A DNA stretch of 64,000 bases from Acidimicrobiia bacterium (GTDB lineage: Bacteria; Actinomycetota; Acidimicrobiia; Acidimicrobiales; MedAcidi-G1): the NCBI GenBank assembly GCA_012961035.1, contig DUAC01000069.1, positions 62,001 to 126,000 of the forward strand, given 5' to 3'. Shown in pieces: positions 19,178-29,300 of the stretch (positions are counted from its first letter, which is position 1; every line of letters begins with the position of its first letter). The position numbers were made by a program, and so were the translations under genes. The notes below the pieces were generated by a model, which made no database searches, was not told the DNA's origin, and saw only the letters and a list, made by a program, of their open reading frames with translations.

Positions 19178-19765
19178 ATGGCAGCGGTGCATCTGGTGAT
19201 CCTCGGCCGCCAGGGGTCGGGCAAGGGAACCCAGGCAGCCCGTCTGGTCGAGGCCTACAACCCCGTCCACGTCTCCACCGGCGACATGCTGCGTACGGCG
19301 GTGGCCGCCGGTACCGAGTTGGGTCGCCGGGCCGGTGCCCTGATGGACGCCGGTGACCTCGTGGGCGACGACCTCATCAACGGGATCGTGGCGGAGCGAC
19401 TGGCCCAGCCCGACGTGGCCGAGCACGGCTTCCTCCTTGACGGCTATCCCCGTACGCCCGACCAGGCGGCCGCCATGGAGGGATTCCTGGCCGAGGCCGG
19501 CACGACCCTGGACGGGGCGGTGAACCTGGACGTTCCCGTGGACGAGGTCACGGCCCGCATGCTGGCCCGGGGCCGGGCCGATGACACCGAGGAGGCGATC
19601 AGGCGTCGACTCGACCTGTACGAGGCCGAGACCGCTCCCCTGCTGGCCTGGTTCGCCGACCGGGGGCTGTTGGACGTAGTCGACGGCATCGGCGACGAGG
19701 ACGTGGTGTTCGGTCGCCTCTCGGCGGTGATCGATGCCCGTCTGAGCCTCTTGGACGCGTCGTGA
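19178..19765 (+). CDS. adk: Adenylate kinase
   Basis: The enzyme interconverts ATP + AMP and 2 ADP. The 195-residue protein has the P-loop GRQGSGKGTQ at about residues 10-19 (most adenylate kinases have GPPGAGKGTQ), the AMP-binding STGDMLR, and LDGYPRT. It is the short form without the 30-residue zinc LID insertion. In most actinobacteria map follows adk; here the next gene is infA behind its own promoter. Confidence 0.96.
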   Translation: MAAVHLVILGRQGSGKGTQAARLVEAYNPVHVSTGDMLRTAVAAGTELGRRAGALMDAGDLVGDDLINGIVAERLAQPDVAEHGFLLDGYPRTPDQAAAMEGFLAEAGTTLDGAVNLDVPVDEVTARMLARGRADDTEEAIRRRLDLYEAETAPLLAWFADRGLLDVVDGIGDEDVVFGRLSAVIDARLSLLDAS

Positions 19766-19800
19766 CCTGCGGTTTTGTCGGTCGCTCCGGCCCTCGCGTG

Positions 19801-19829
19801 TTGGACCACACGAGGGGCGGCGATAGCGT
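19801..19829 (+). promoter_or_regulatory. Promoter of the infA-rpmJ-rpsM operon
   Basis: TTGGAC (19801-19806) and TAGCGT (19824-19829) are 17 bases apart, a strong sigma-A-type match in the adk-infA gap. A 6-bp inverted repeat GGCCTG/CAGGCC (19838-19843, 19874-19879) lies in the roughly 70-nt leader. Confidence 0.6.
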
Positions 19830-19907
19830 TCTCCACTGGCCTGTGCCGGGTCTCCGCCCACGGCGTCGGACCTCAGGCCCCGGAGAATTCATTCCGGAAT
19901 CCAGTAC

Positions 19908-20153
19908 GTGACTATCAGGAGCATCACACTGCAGAAGCCCAAAGAAGACGCGATCGTGATGGAGGGCAAGGTTCTGGAACCCCTGCCCAACGCCATGTTC
20001 CGGGTCGAGTTGGAGAATGGCCACAACGTTCTGGCCCACATCTCCGGCAAGATGCGGATGCACTACATCCGGATACTCCCGGGTGACCGCGTCCAGGTGG
20101 AGCTCACCCCGTACGACCTCAAGCGGGGTCGGATCACCTACCGCTACAAGTAG
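19908..20153 (+). CDS. infA: Translation initiation factor IF-1
   Basis: IF-1 blocks the A site during initiation. The 81-residue OB-fold protein contains [23 protein letters not shown] and [22 protein letters not shown], which match the family closely. The GTG start leaves an N-terminus ([13 protein letters not shown]) about eight residues longer than usual. No strong ribosome binding site is visible before it. Confidence 0.97.
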   Translation: MTIRSITLQKPKEDAIVMEGKVLEPLPNAMFRVELENGHNVLAHISGKMRMHYIRILPGDRVQVELTPYDLKRGRITYRYK

Positions 20154-20189
20154 CACGCTACGAGTGGCTGGGACACCAGAAAGAACAAC

Positions 20190-20303
20190 ATGAAGGTCCG
20201 AACAAGCGTTAAGCGAATCTGTGAGAAGTGCCGGGTGATCCGGCGTCACGGTCGCGTGCAGGTCATCTGCACGAACCCCCGTCACAAGCAGCGTCAGGGC
20301 TAG
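20190..20303 (+). CDS. rpmJ: 50S ribosomal protein L36
   Basis: This 37-codon gene encodes L36, the smallest large-subunit protein. The sequence [16 protein letters not shown], then [20 protein letters not shown], has the zinc ligands Cys11, Cys14, Cys27 and His32. It is the zinc-containing form. It lies between infA and rpsM in the canonical order. Confidence 0.97.
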   Translation: MKVRTSVKRICEKCRVIRRHGRVQVICTNPRHKQRQG

Positions 20304-20315
20304 AGGAACTCAGGA

Positions 20316-20693
20316 ATGGCACGTATCTCAGGAGTCGACGTCCCCCGCGAGAAGCGGGTGCTGATCTCGTTGACCTACATCCATGGCATCGGCCGCACCT
20401 CCGCGGCGAACGTCTGCGAGGCCACCGGCGTGGATCCCGCCACCCGGGTGCGTGACCTCACCGACGATGAGGTCACATCCATCCGCTCCTTCATCGACCA
20501 GCAGTTCAAGGTCGAGGGCGACCTCCGTCGTGAGGTCTCCCAGAACATCAAGCGGAAGATGGACATCGGCTGCTACCAGGGTCTGCGGCATCGCCGTGGC
20601 CTTCCGGTACGGGGCCAGCGCACCCATACGAACGCCCGCACCCGCAAGGGACCGCGTAAGACGGTCGCCAACAAGAAGCAGGTCACCAAGTAA
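20316..20693 (+). CDS. rpsM: 30S ribosomal protein S13
   Basis: S13 contacts P-site tRNA and forms bridges to the 50S subunit. The 125-residue protein begins [25 protein letters not shown] with the helix-two-turn-helix motif. It contains the C-terminal [24 protein letters not shown] arm. The stop overlaps the rpsK start (TAATG). Confidence 0.98.
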   Translation: MARISGVDVPREKRVLISLTYIHGIGRTSAANVCEATGVDPATRVRDLTDDEVTSIRSFIDQQFKVEGDLRREVSQNIKRKMDIGCYQGLRHRRGLPVRGQRTHTNARTRKGPRKTVANKKQVTK

Positions 20694-21091
20694 TGGCCAA
20701 GCCGTCCGCTGGGGGCCGACGCCCCCGCAAGAAGGAACGCAAGAATGTCCCGCACGGCGTGGCGCACATCAAGAGTTCCTTCAACAACACGATCATCACC
20801 ATCACCGACCAGGGTGGGAACACGCTGGCCTGGGCATCGGCCGGCAACGTCGGCTTCAAGGGTTCCCGCAAGTCGACCCCCTTCGCCGCCCAGATGGCAG
20901 CCGAGCAGTGCGCCCGCAAGGCCATGGAGCACGGCATCCGCAAGGTGGACGTCGTGGTACGGGGTCCGGGTTCCGGTCGGGAGACCGCCATCCGAACCAT
21001 CCAGAACACGGGCATCGAGGTGACCGGTATCAAGGACGTCACCCCCATTCCCCACAACGGCTGTCGACCGCCCAAGCGACGGAGGGTCTGA
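20693..21091 (+). CDS. rpsK: 30S ribosomal protein S11
   Basis: S11 is in the 30S platform. The 132-residue protein has a basic N-terminus, then [39 protein letters not shown] and the C-terminal [18 protein letters not shown], all conserved. rpsD starts one base after its stop. Confidence 0.98.
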   Translation: MAKPSAGGRRPRKKERKNVPHGVAHIKSSFNNTIITITDQGGNTLAWASAGNVGFKGSRKSTPFAAQMAAEQCARKAMEHGIRKVDVVVRGPGSGRETAIRTIQNTGIEVTGIKDVTPIPHNGCRPPKRRRV

Positions 21092-21092
21092 G

Positions 21093-21710
21093 ATGTCTCG
21101 TTACACCGGCCCCAAGGCCCGGGTCTCCCGGCGCCTCGGCATCAACATCTTCGGCACCAAGGGTGAGATGGTGGCGCTGGACAAGCGTCCCTATCCTCCC
21201 GGGGAGCATGGTCGTACCCGGCGTCGGGGCAACCCGTCCGAGTACCTGCTGCAGCTCCAGGAGAAGCAGAAGGCCCGCTTCTCATACGGCCTCACCGAGA
21301 GGCAGTTCCGTCGCCTCTACGAGGAGGCGAACCGTCGCCAGGGCGTGACCGGCGAGAACATGCTCCGTTTCCTGGAGCTTCGCCTCGACAACGTGGTCTA
21401 CCGGGCCGGCATGGCCGCCACCCGGGCCCAGGCCCGCCAGCTCGTCAACCACGGCCACGTGGACGTCAACGGCAGCCGGGTGGACATACCCAGCTACCGC
21501 TGCAAGAAGGGCGAGGTCGTTTCGCTGCGTGCCAAGGCCCGCAAGATGGTCGTCGTCCAGTGGAACATCGACGTGCTGGATCGTCAGTCGCCGGCGTGGC
21601 TGGAGATGGGCGACAACGGCCACGAGGTGACCGTCCGCGAGCTGCCGGTACGCGACCAGATCGACATCCCGGTCCGCGAGCAGCTCATAGTCGAGCTCTA
21701 CTCCAAGTAG
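21093..21710 (+). CDS. rpsD: 30S ribosomal protein S4
   Basis: S4 nucleates 30S assembly. The 205-residue product has RYTGPKARVSRRLG at the start, YPPGEHG, and the S4 RNA-binding domain around LRLDNVVYRAGMA and ARQLVNHGHVDVNG. No N-terminal CxxC zinc motif is present, so it is the zinc-free form. The 63-bp gap to rpoA carries an AAGAAGGA ribosome site. Confidence 0.98.
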   Translation: MSRYTGPKARVSRRLGINIFGTKGEMVALDKRPYPPGEHGRTRRRGNPSEYLLQLQEKQKARFSYGLTERQFRRLYEEANRRQGVTGENMLRFLELRLDNVVYRAGMAATRAQARQLVNHGHVDVNGSRVDIPSYRCKKGEVVSLRAKARKMVVVQWNIDVLDRQSPAWLEMGDNGHEVTVRELPVRDQIDIPVREQLIVELYSK

Positions 21711-21773
21711 TCCCCGGCCCAGGCGCCGGAACCCGTACCCACAAGTCTCAATAACACCCAAGAAGGACACCTC

Positions 21774-22712
21774 ATGCTGGTAATTCAGCGACCGACCATC
21801 GAAGCAGTGAATGATGCCGATGGCAATCGTCAGCAGTTCTCGATAGGCCCACTCGAGCCGGGCTTCGGGCACACCCTCGGCAACTCGCTCCGTCGGACCC
21901 TGCTCTCGTCCATCCCGGGCGCAGCCATCACCCAGATCAAGTTCGACGATGCCCTGCACGAGTTCTCCACCATCGAAGGGGTCGTGGAGGACGTGACCGA
22001 CATCGTCCTGAGCCTGAAGGACGTGGAGCTGCGTTGCCACAGCGACGAGCCGGTGACCCTCAGGGTGGACGTGCGTGGCGCCGCCGATGTCACCGCAGCG
22101 GTGCTGGAGTCCAACGAACAGGTCGAGGTCCTGAACCCCGGCCTGCACCTGGCGACCGTGACCTCCAAGGGCCGTCTGGCACTCGAGCTGACCGTGGAGG
22201 TCGGCCGTGGCTACCTCGGGTCCGACCGGACCGGCGGCGAGGGTGCCATCGGCGTCATCCCCCTGGATGCCCTCTTCTCGCCCGTGCGCCGTGTGTCGAT
22301 CAATGTGGAGCCGGTCTCCGTGGGTCAGGCCCAGGACATGGACCGCCTGGTCCTGGACATCACCACCGATGGTTCGCTCACCCCCCGCGACGCCCTGGCC
22401 TCGGCCGGCGCCACCCTGCGTACCCTGGTGCAGCTGGTTGAGGACATGAGCGACGATGCCCGTGGCCTGGAGCTGGGCGAGCCCGAGGAGGTGGGCGGAA
22501 GCTCACCGGATCTGGACATGCCGATCGAGGACCTGGACCTTTCCGAGCGGCCCCGCAACTGCCTCAAGCGGGCGCAGGTCGACACCATCGGCCAGTTGCT
22601 GGAGAAGACCGAAGACGACCTTCTGGCCGTCACCAACTTCGGCCAGAAGTCGCTCGACGAGGTAATCGAGAAGCTGGACGAGCGCGGTCTCACACTCAGG
22701 GTCCGGGACTGA
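21774..22712 (+). CDS. rpoA: DNA-directed RNA polymerase subunit alpha
   Basis: The alpha subunit forms the dimer that starts RNA polymerase assembly. The 312-residue protein has the N-terminal dimerisation signature [22 protein letters not shown] and the C-terminal domain (from about residue 245) with [23 protein letters not shown] and [10 protein letters not shown], which binds UP elements and activators. It lies between rpsD and rplQ as usual. Confidence 0.98.
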   Translation: MLVIQRPTIEAVNDADGNRQQFSIGPLEPGFGHTLGNSLRRTLLSSIPGAAITQIKFDDALHEFSTIEGVVEDVTDIVLSLKDVELRCHSDEPVTLRVDVRGAADVTAAVLESNEQVEVLNPGLHLATVTSKGRLALELTVEVGRGYLGSDRTGGEGAIGVIPLDALFSPVRRVSINVEPVSVGQAQDMDRLVLDITTDGSLTPRDALASAGATLRTLVQLVEDMSDDARGLELGEPEEVGGSSPDLDMPIEDLDLSERPRNCLKRAQVDTIGQLLEKTEDDLLAVTNFGQKSLDEVIEKLDERGLTLRVRD

Positions 22713-22716
22713 CGCC

Positions 22717-23070
22717 ATGCCTGCAACCCCGAAGAGGGGCCGTCGCTTCGGCGGCAGCTCCGCCCACCAGAAGTCGATGATGGCCAACCTGGTCTCATCG
22801 CTCATCCTCGCCGAGGCGATCACGACCACCGAGGCCAAGGCCAAGGCGCTGCGTCCCATCGCCGAGAAGATGATCACCAAGGCCAGGAAGGGTGGGCTGC
22901 ACAACCACCGCCAGGTGGTGTCGTTCATCCGCGATCGTGAGGTCGCTGCCAAGTTGTTCGACGTGATCGGTCCTCGCTACATCGACCGCCACGGTGGCTA
23001 CACCCGGATTTTGAAGCTGGGCCCCCGTACCGGCGACAACGCGCCGATGGCGCGCATCGAACTGGTCTGA
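22717..23070 (+). CDS. rplQ: 50S ribosomal protein L17
   Basis: L17 lies near the tunnel exit. The 117-residue protein opens [25 protein letters not shown] and has [18 protein letters not shown] and [24 protein letters not shown]. It ends the alpha operon core, with truA 11 bases downstream. Confidence 0.98.
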   Translation: MPATPKRGRRFGGSSAHQKSMMANLVSSLILAEAITTTEAKAKALRPIAEKMITKARKGGLHNHRQVVSFIRDREVAAKLFDVIGPRYIDRHGGYTRILKLGPRTGDNAPMARIELV

Positions 23071-23081
23071 TCCAGCCCGTA

Positions 23082-23894
23082 ATGCGGGTTCGGGGAGTCG
23101 TCGCCTACGACGGAGCTGCCTTTCACGGTTTCGCAGCCAACCTCGGCGTTCCCACGGTTGCCGCCAGTCTTGACGCCGCGCTCTCGCGTGCCCTGAAGGT
23201 CCCGGTCTCGGTGATCTGTGCAGGCCGGACCGACCGCGGAGTCCACGCCGTGGGCCAGGTCATCAGCTTCGACGTACCCGATGAAGCCGATCTGGTCCGA
23301 CTCCGTCGATCGGTGAACCGGCAGTGCCGCCCGTCGGTGGTGGTCACGATGCTGGACCGGGCTGCGGACGACTTCGACGCCCGCTTCAGCGCCATCGGCC
23401 GTACCTACAGGTACCGGGTCCTGAACCGTCCGGATGCCGATCCGTTCACCTCCGCGCTGGCGTGGCACGTCCCGGGACGACTCGATGTGGATGCCATGGA
23501 GGCCGCTGCCGCACTGCTGGTGGGCCTACACGACTTCACCTCGTTCTGCCGTCTGCCGACACTCCGACCGGACGGCACGATGCCCACCCTCGTGCGTCGC
23601 GTCACCGGGGCATCCTGGCGGTGGCTCGAGCCCGGGCTCTCAGGGATCGCCCTGTTGGAGTTCGAGGTCTCGGCATCGGCCTTCTGCCACCAGATGGTCA
23701 GGACGATGGTGGGGACGCTCGTGGACGTGGGCAGTGGCCGTCTCACAGTCGACTCCATCCCGAGGATCCTCGCCGCCCGTGATCGTGGGGCATCCGGGGA
23801 GCCGGCCCCACCCTGTGGTCTCACGTTCTGGTCCGTGGCCTATCCGCCGGAGGCGTTCCCGACCCCGGCCGATGGGCACCTCCCGGACGGTTGA
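23082..23894 (+). CDS. truA: tRNA pseudouridine(38-40) synthase TruA
   Basis: TruA converts uridines 38-40 of the anticodon arm to pseudouridine. The 270-residue protein has the catalytic segment AGRTDRGVHAVGQ, whose first Asp is the nucleophile, the RYRVLNRPDADPF segment and the C-terminal FCHQMVRTMVGTLVDVG. The N-terminus RGVVAYDGAAFHGFA is typical. The order rplQ-truA-rplM-rpsI is common in actinobacteria. Confidence 0.96.
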   Translation: MRVRGVVAYDGAAFHGFAANLGVPTVAASLDAALSRALKVPVSVICAGRTDRGVHAVGQVISFDVPDEADLVRLRRSVNRQCRPSVVVTMLDRAADDFDARFSAIGRTYRYRVLNRPDADPFTSALAWHVPGRLDVDAMEAAAALLVGLHDFTSFCRLPTLRPDGTMPTLVRRVTGASWRWLEPGLSGIALLEFEVSASAFCHQMVRTMVGTLVDVGSGRLTVDSIPRILAARDRGASGEPAPPCGLTFWSVAYPPEAFPTPADGHLPDG

Positions 23895-23935
23895 GTCTTC
23901 CGACGGTGACAGGTGTCCCTACGGGCGGCGGCGGG

Positions 23936-23964
23936 TTGCCGGTGGGGGTGGTCGGCCCTAGCCT
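23936..23964 (+). promoter_or_regulatory. Candidate promoter for rplM-rpsI
   Basis: TTGCCG (23936-23941) and TAGCCT (23959-23964) are 17 bases apart. The roughly 100-nt leader that would follow contains a 6-bp stem CGGTGG/CCACCG (24006-24011, 24021-24026). Confidence 0.45.
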
Positions 23965-24068
23965 TGGTCGCCGGTTCGATCGCGCCTTATTCCAGCGCCG
24001 ATCCCCGGTGGTCGACCCGGCCACCGTGGTCCGTATCCAGTGTTCTCCCCACGAAACAGGTGGTTCCA

Positions 24069-24521
24069 GTGTCCACGTACACCCCCAAGGCCAGCGAGAT
24101 CCAGCGTGCATGGCACGTCGTCGACGCTGAGGGCCTCATCCTCGGTCGCATGGCGTCCGAGGTGGCTGCGATCCTCCGCGGCAAGCACAAGCCGACCTTC
24201 ACCCCCCACATGGACACCGGCGACCACGTGGTGATCATCAACGCCGGCAAGGTCGTCCTGACGGGTGCCAAGGTGACCGACAAGCACGTCTACGACCACT
24301 CCGGCTACCCGGGCGGTCTTCGCACCCGCATCTACGGCGAGGTCCTCGCCTCGAAGCCCGAAGAGGCCGTCCGCCGGACCATCAGGGGCATGCTCCCCAA
24401 GAACCGTCTGGGTCGTCAGCAGATCACCAAGCTGAAGGTCTACCGCGGCGCGGACCATCCGCATTCGGCCCAGCAGCCCCAGCCCCTTTCACTCGACAAC
24501 GCCCGGGCCCAGAGGGCCTGA
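24069..24521 (+). CDS. rplM: 50S ribosomal protein L13
   Basis: L13 is an early 50S assembly protein. The 150-residue product contains [35 protein letters not shown], the [11 protein letters not shown] motif and [11 protein letters not shown]. The GTG at 24069 gives the family start STYTPK; a frame open further upstream is not conserved. rpsI follows after 14 bases. Confidence 0.97.
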   Translation: MSTYTPKASEIQRAWHVVDAEGLILGRMASEVAAILRGKHKPTFTPHMDTGDHVVIINAGKVVLTGAKVTDKHVYDHSGYPGGLRTRIYGEVLASKPEEAVRRTIRGMLPKNRLGRQQITKLKVYRGADHPHSAQQPQPLSLDNARAQRA

Positions 24522-24535
24522 TCCAGGAGTCTCCG

Positions 24536-24928
24536 ATGTCAAGCCCCCTCGTCCAGGCCACAGGCCGTCGCAAGCGTTCGGTCGCCCGTGTGCGCCTTCG
24601 TGAAGGAACCGGCACGGTCACCGTGAACGGCCGTACGGCCGAGGACTACTTCCCGTCGGAGACCCACCGGCTGGTGTTCATGGAGCCGCTGCGGGTCACG
24701 GACACCGTTGGTGCCTACGACATCGATGCCACCCTCCACGGCGGCGGCATCAGCGGCCAGGCCGGTGCCCTGCGACTCGGCATCTCCCGTGGGCTGGAGG
24801 CCCTGGAGCCGGAGCGCCGTCCGGCCCTGAAGCTGGCCGGCCTCCTGACGCGTGACGATCGCAAGAAGGAGTCCAAGAAGTACGGACTCCACAAGGCCCG
24901 CAAGGCGCCACAGTACTCCAAGCGCTGA
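24536..24928 (+). CDS. rpsI: 30S ribosomal protein S9
   Basis: S9 reaches the P-site tRNA with its C-terminal tail. The 130-residue protein has ATGRRKRSVARVRLREGTG, the GGGISGQAGALRLGISR motif and the invariant C-terminal KKYGLHKARKAPQYSKR. An AGGAGT site precedes the ATG. Confidence 0.98.
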   Translation: MSSPLVQATGRRKRSVARVRLREGTGTVTVNGRTAEDYFPSETHRLVFMEPLRVTDTVGAYDIDATLHGGGISGQAGALRLGISRGLEALEPERRPALKLAGLLTRDDRKKESKKYGLHKARKAPQYSKR

Positions 24929-24934
24929 GCGGAG

Positions 24935-24953
24935 GTCGGACCACCGGTCCGGC
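24935..24953 (+). terminator. Weak hairpin after rpsI
   Basis: GTCGGACC (24935-24942) and GGTCCGGC (24946-24953) can form an 8-bp stem with one wobble pair and an ACC loop just after the rpsI stop. There is no T-tract, and the glmM -10 box follows at once. Confidence 0.35.
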
Positions 24954-24956
24954 TCC

Positions 24957-24962
24957 TACGCT
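24957..24962 (+). promoter_or_regulatory. -10 box of leaderless glmM
   Basis: TACGCT lies 7 bases before the glmM ATG, so transcription would begin at or next to the start codon. No Shine-Dalgarno sequence is present. Confidence 0.5.
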
Positions 24963-24969
24963 CTCCAGC

Positions 24970-26322
24970 ATGGCAGAACCCGAGGTTCCCCCAGCGGGCC
25001 TCCGATTCGGCACCGACGGCATCCGCGGTCGGGCCGGAACCAGGATCGTGGATCCGGTCGTGCGCGCCCTGGGGCGCTCTGCGGCGGACCTGCTCGACTC
25101 CGACCGGGTGTTCCTCGGTCGCGACACCAGGGAGTCCGGACCGGGCCTCTCACGGGCCCTTGCCGAGGGATTCGCCGCTGGCGGCCTGGAGGTGGTCCAG
25201 ATGGGCGTGGTCCCGACCCCGGCGGTGGCCCACGCCGCCGCTCTGGAGGGCGCAGCTGCGGCCATGGTCACGGCCTCGCACAACCCGTGGTGGGACAACG
25301 GGGTGAAGCTCTTCTCGGCGGGCGGGTTGAAGCTCGACGACGCCCAACAGGCTGCCATCCAGGCGGCCTGGGATGTGCTACCTGAACTCGAGGGCTCCCC
25401 GGGGTTGGAGAGGTGGTCGGACGATCCATCCACCGACGCCGTTCATCGTTGGGTGGATGCCGTCGTGGGATCGGTCCGACCAGCGGCCCTGGCGGGGTTG
25501 GCTGTAGTGGTGGACTGCGCCAACGGCGCCACGTCGGCGATCGCCGGCCCGGCGCTGGAGCGCCTCGGGGCCGACGTGACGGTGATCCACTCCGAGCCCG
25601 ACGGTCGCAACATCAACGACGCCTGCGGGTCGACGCAGCCGGCCGCCCTCCAGGCCGCTGTGACTGCGATCGGCGCTGATGCCGGCCTGGCCTTCGACGG
25701 CGATGGCGACCGGGTGCTGGCCGTGGGCCACGACGGGAGCCTCATCGACGGTGACGGCCTGCTGGCCGTCGTCGGGGTGGACCGCCAGCAGCGCGGCGTC
25801 CTTCCCGGGTCCACGGTGGTGGTGACGGTCATGGCGAACCTGGGGTTGCGGCGGGCGCTGGCCGATCACGGCATTGCCGTCCGGGAGACGGCTGTGGGCG
25901 ACCGGTACGTCCTCGAGGCCCTGGAGGCCGATGGCCTGACGCTGGGTGGCGAGCAGTCCGGGCACCTGATCTTCCGTGACCTGGCGACCACGGGCGATGG
26001 CCTGCTGACGGGCATACAGGCCCTTGACGCGGCGTGTCGTGCCGGCCGTACCCTCGGCGACCGGGTGGCCGAGCTGATGGTGAGGGCGCCCCAGGTCCTC
26101 CATTCCGTCCCTGTGGCGGGAAACGGCGAGGCGCTGGTGGAGCTGGTTGCCGCCGAGGTGGCGACGGCCGCTGCTGAGTTGGGTGACGTCGGCCGGGTGC
26201 TGGTGCGTGCGTCCGGGACCGAGCCGGTGGTGCGGGTGATGGTGGAGGCCTTCGACATGGAGAGGGCGTCGGCGGTGGCCGATCGCCTCGTGGAGGCCGT
26301 CGAGCGGGCTGACCGGACCTGA
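24970..26322 (+). CDS. glmM: Phosphoglucosamine mutase
   Basis: GlmM converts glucosamine-6-phosphate to glucosamine-1-phosphate for UDP-GlcNAc and peptidoglycan. The 450-residue protein has FGTDGIRGRAG at the start, the phosphoserine loop TASHNPWWDNG near residue 100, the metal loop DGDGDR near residue 240, GEQSGHL and the C-terminal RASGTEPVVRVM. The Ser-His-Asn-Pro context fits GlmM rather than other phosphohexomutases. glmS follows, so the two enzymes of the pathway are adjacent. Confidence 0.96.
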   Translation: MAEPEVPPAGLRFGTDGIRGRAGTRIVDPVVRALGRSAADLLDSDRVFLGRDTRESGPGLSRALAEGFAAGGLEVVQMGVVPTPAVAHAAALEGAAAAMVTASHNPWWDNGVKLFSAGGLKLDDAQQAAIQAAWDVLPELEGSPGLERWSDDPSTDAVHRWVDAVVGSVRPAALAGLAVVVDCANGATSAIAGPALERLGADVTVIHSEPDGRNINDACGSTQPAALQAAVTAIGADAGLAFDGDGDRVLAVGHDGSLIDGDGLLAVVGVDRQQRGVLPGSTVVVTVMANLGLRRALADHGIAVRETAVGDRYVLEALEADGLTLGGEQSGHLIFRDLATTGDGLLTGIQALDAACRAGRTLGDRVAELMVRAPQVLHSVPVAGNGEALVELVAAEVATAAAELGDVGRVLVRASGTEPVVRVMVEAFDMERASAVADRLVEAVERADRT

Positions 26323-26397
26323 GCACCTAGAATTCCTAGAGTTGCCGCGTTGGTCATCGGATCGACGTGGCTGAAATGAAAGGGCAGCGACCACGAC

Positions 26398-29300
26398 ATG
26401 TGCGGCATCATCGCGGTCCTCCGTCGTCCCTCCGACCGGGCCGTTCCCGGAACCGATGAGGTGCTGGCGCCCCTGGCCGAGGCGGCGGCCCTCCTCGGCC
26501 ATGGCGAGCCCTCGGCGCTGGCCGCGGCGGCCGATGCCCTGGAGCTGGTGGACCACCTGCTGGGTGGGGTGTCCGGGCTGATTGCCCTGGACTCGGACCC
26601 GGCCCTGGCTGGTCGGATCAGGGCCGTCCTGGCGCCGGTCCCGGGACTGCTCGACATGGTGGCCGAGGCCCTGGGGGGATCGGATCACATGGAGGAGGAC
26701 AACGCCGCCCTCGTTCGCGTCCGGGACGCCCTCTGGGCGGTGACCCGTGATCGCCTGGGTAGCCACGCCGGGGTGTCGTCGCTTCGCAGCACCTCACCTG
26801 CGCCCAGCGACGCAGGCCTGGCTGTGCTGCTCTCGACCCAGCAGGCGCTCTCCGCGATCGACCGCCTCGAGGTGAGGGGCCGGGATTCCGCCGGCCTCCA
26901 GGTCTCCGTCTGGAACCACGGCATCCACCCGACGGATCCGATGGTCGTGGCCCGCCTCCGGGACCCGCTGCACCGGAGCGGCAGCGTCCGCCTCCTGGAG
27001 GGTGGGGCCCTGGCGTTCGTCGTCAAGGTGGCGGCCGAGATCGGGGAGCTGGGTGACAACACGGCGGCCCTGCGTGCGGCCCTCTCGACCGATGAGCTGT
27101 TGGCCCGGGCCCTGGCGGCGCCGGACGTGGAGGGGTCACTGCTGGGCCACACCCGTTGGGCCAGCGTGGGCATCGTCTCCGAACCGAACGCCCATCCGTT
27201 GGATTCCACGCGTGCCGACGGTCGTCCCATGCCCGTGGTCATGGCTGTCCAGAACGGTGACGTGGACAACCACGCCGACCTGGTCGTCTCCGAGGGCCTC
27301 AGCGTGGTGGCCGAGATCACGACAGACGCCAAGGTGGTGCCGGCGCTGTGTGCGACCCATCTGGCGGCCGGCCATGACCACCGTGAGGCGTTCCGGCGGA
27401 CCGTGAGCGCCTTCGAGGGCTCGTTGGCCATCGGGGCAATGGTCGGCGATGCACCTGGTCGCCTGATGCTGGCTCTGCGGGGCAGTGGCCAGGGCCTCTA
27501 CGTGGGTCTCGCCGAGGACGCCTTCGTGGTGGCCAGCGAGCCGTACGGGGTGGTGGAGATGACCAGCGACTTCCTCAGGATGGATGGCGAGACGCCTGCC
27601 GATCCCGACGATCCGGGAGCCAGCAGGGGACAGATCGTGGAGTTGGACTCCGCCCTGGCTGGAACCGTGGAGGGGATCAGCCGGTACTCCTATGACGGCC
27701 GCGACCTTCCGGTCGGGGCGGACGACCTGATCCGGGCCGAGATCACCACACGTGACATCGACAGGGGCGATCACCCCCACTTCCTCCTGAAGGAGATCGG
27801 GGAGTCGCCCGGGTCGGTCCGGTCGACCCTCCGGGGGCGCCTCTCGGGCGACGTGGATGCAGGGTTCCAGGTCCGGTTGGGCGAGGCGGCCCTCGGCGTC
27901 GGGCTACGGGCCGATCTCGCATCGGGAGTCGTACGTAGCTTGCTGGTGATCGGCCAGGGGACCGCAGCCGTGGCGGCGCAGGCGGTTGCCGGGTCTCTGA
28001 GGGCGGAGCTGGTCGGGTCGCCCATGGTGGTGGAGGCCGTGCCGGCCACCGAGCTGTCCGGGTTCGGGCTCTCGCCGGACATGTCCGACGTCCTGGTCGT
28101 GGCGATCAGCCAGTCGGGGACCACCACGGACACGAACCGGACCGTGGACCTGGTGCGGTCCCGCGGCGCCCGTGTGATTGCGATCGTGAACCGCCGCAAC
28201 AGCGACCTGGTGGCCCGGGCCGATGGAGTCCTGTACACGTCCGATGGGCGGGACGTGGAGATGAGCGTCGCCTCGACCAAGGCCTTCTACGCCCAGGTGG
28301 TGGCCGGGATGCTCCTGGCCGTGGCGGTGGCGGACGCAGCCGGGCTGCCGGGGTCGCCCGACCGGTCCGGGCTGCTGGCGGGCCTGGTGGACCTGCCCGA
28401 CGCCATGGTCGAGGTGTTGGCCATGCGCGACCGGATCGCCGAGATCGCCGACAGGCACGCCCCGTCGCGCAGGTACTGGGCCGTCGTGGGCAGCGGTCCG
28501 AACCTGGTCGCGGCCCGGGAGGTCCGGATCAAGCTCTCGGAGCTCTGCTACAAGTCGATACCGGCGGATGCCACCGAGGACAAGAAGCACATCGACCTGT
28601 CGGCCGAGCCGATGATCCTGGTCTGCGCCACCGGCCTGGTGGGCTCCACGGCTGACGACATCTCCAAGGAGGTGGCCATCTACCGTGCGCACAAGGCTGC
28701 GCCCGTGGTCATAGCGGACGCCGGTTCCTCACGGTTCACGGATGCCCTGGACGTGATCACCGTTCCGCGTGTGCATCCCGGCCTCTCCTTCGTGCTCTCC
28801 ACGATGGTCGGCCACCTGTTCGGGTACGAGGCGGCCCGGGCCATCGATGCCCAGGCTCGTCCCCTCCGGATGGCTCATGCCGCCATCGATGGGGAGGCGC
28901 AGCGGCGCCAGTCCGGCACCACGGGAGCCGATGCGCCCGTTGACGGTCCGCTGTACGTGGACCTCAGGGCCGCCGCCGGTGCCTTCGCCGACGAGCTCCG
29001 GAGCGGCCGCCTGAACGGCCACCTCGAGGCCTCCACCGCCGTTCGCCTCTCCACCCACTTCCGGTTCGCCCTGGGCGACGTGCCCCTGGAGTCGTACCAG
29101 TTGGAGTTCGGCCGCGTCGGCACGCCGGCACTGGTCCTGGATGGCCTGGCAGCGTCGCTGACGGTGGCCATCGAGGAGTTGACACGTCCGATCGATGCCA
29201 TCAAGCACCAGGCCAAGACAGTCACCGTGGGCATCTCGCGCACCGACGAGACCCTCTTCGAGGCCCGTCTGGCCCGTGAGGTGCTGGCATCGGGTGCCCC

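Noticed and set aside
24536-24953. A strong terminator after rpsI.
   Set aside because: The hairpin lacks a T-tract and is kept only as a weak candidate.
26323-26397. Possible glmS ribozyme or riboswitch upstream of the giant glmS.
   Set aside because: The gap is only 75 bp and cannot hold the roughly 170-nt glmS ribozyme; no matching core sequence was seen. Only a short CTAG/AATTC near-palindrome is present.
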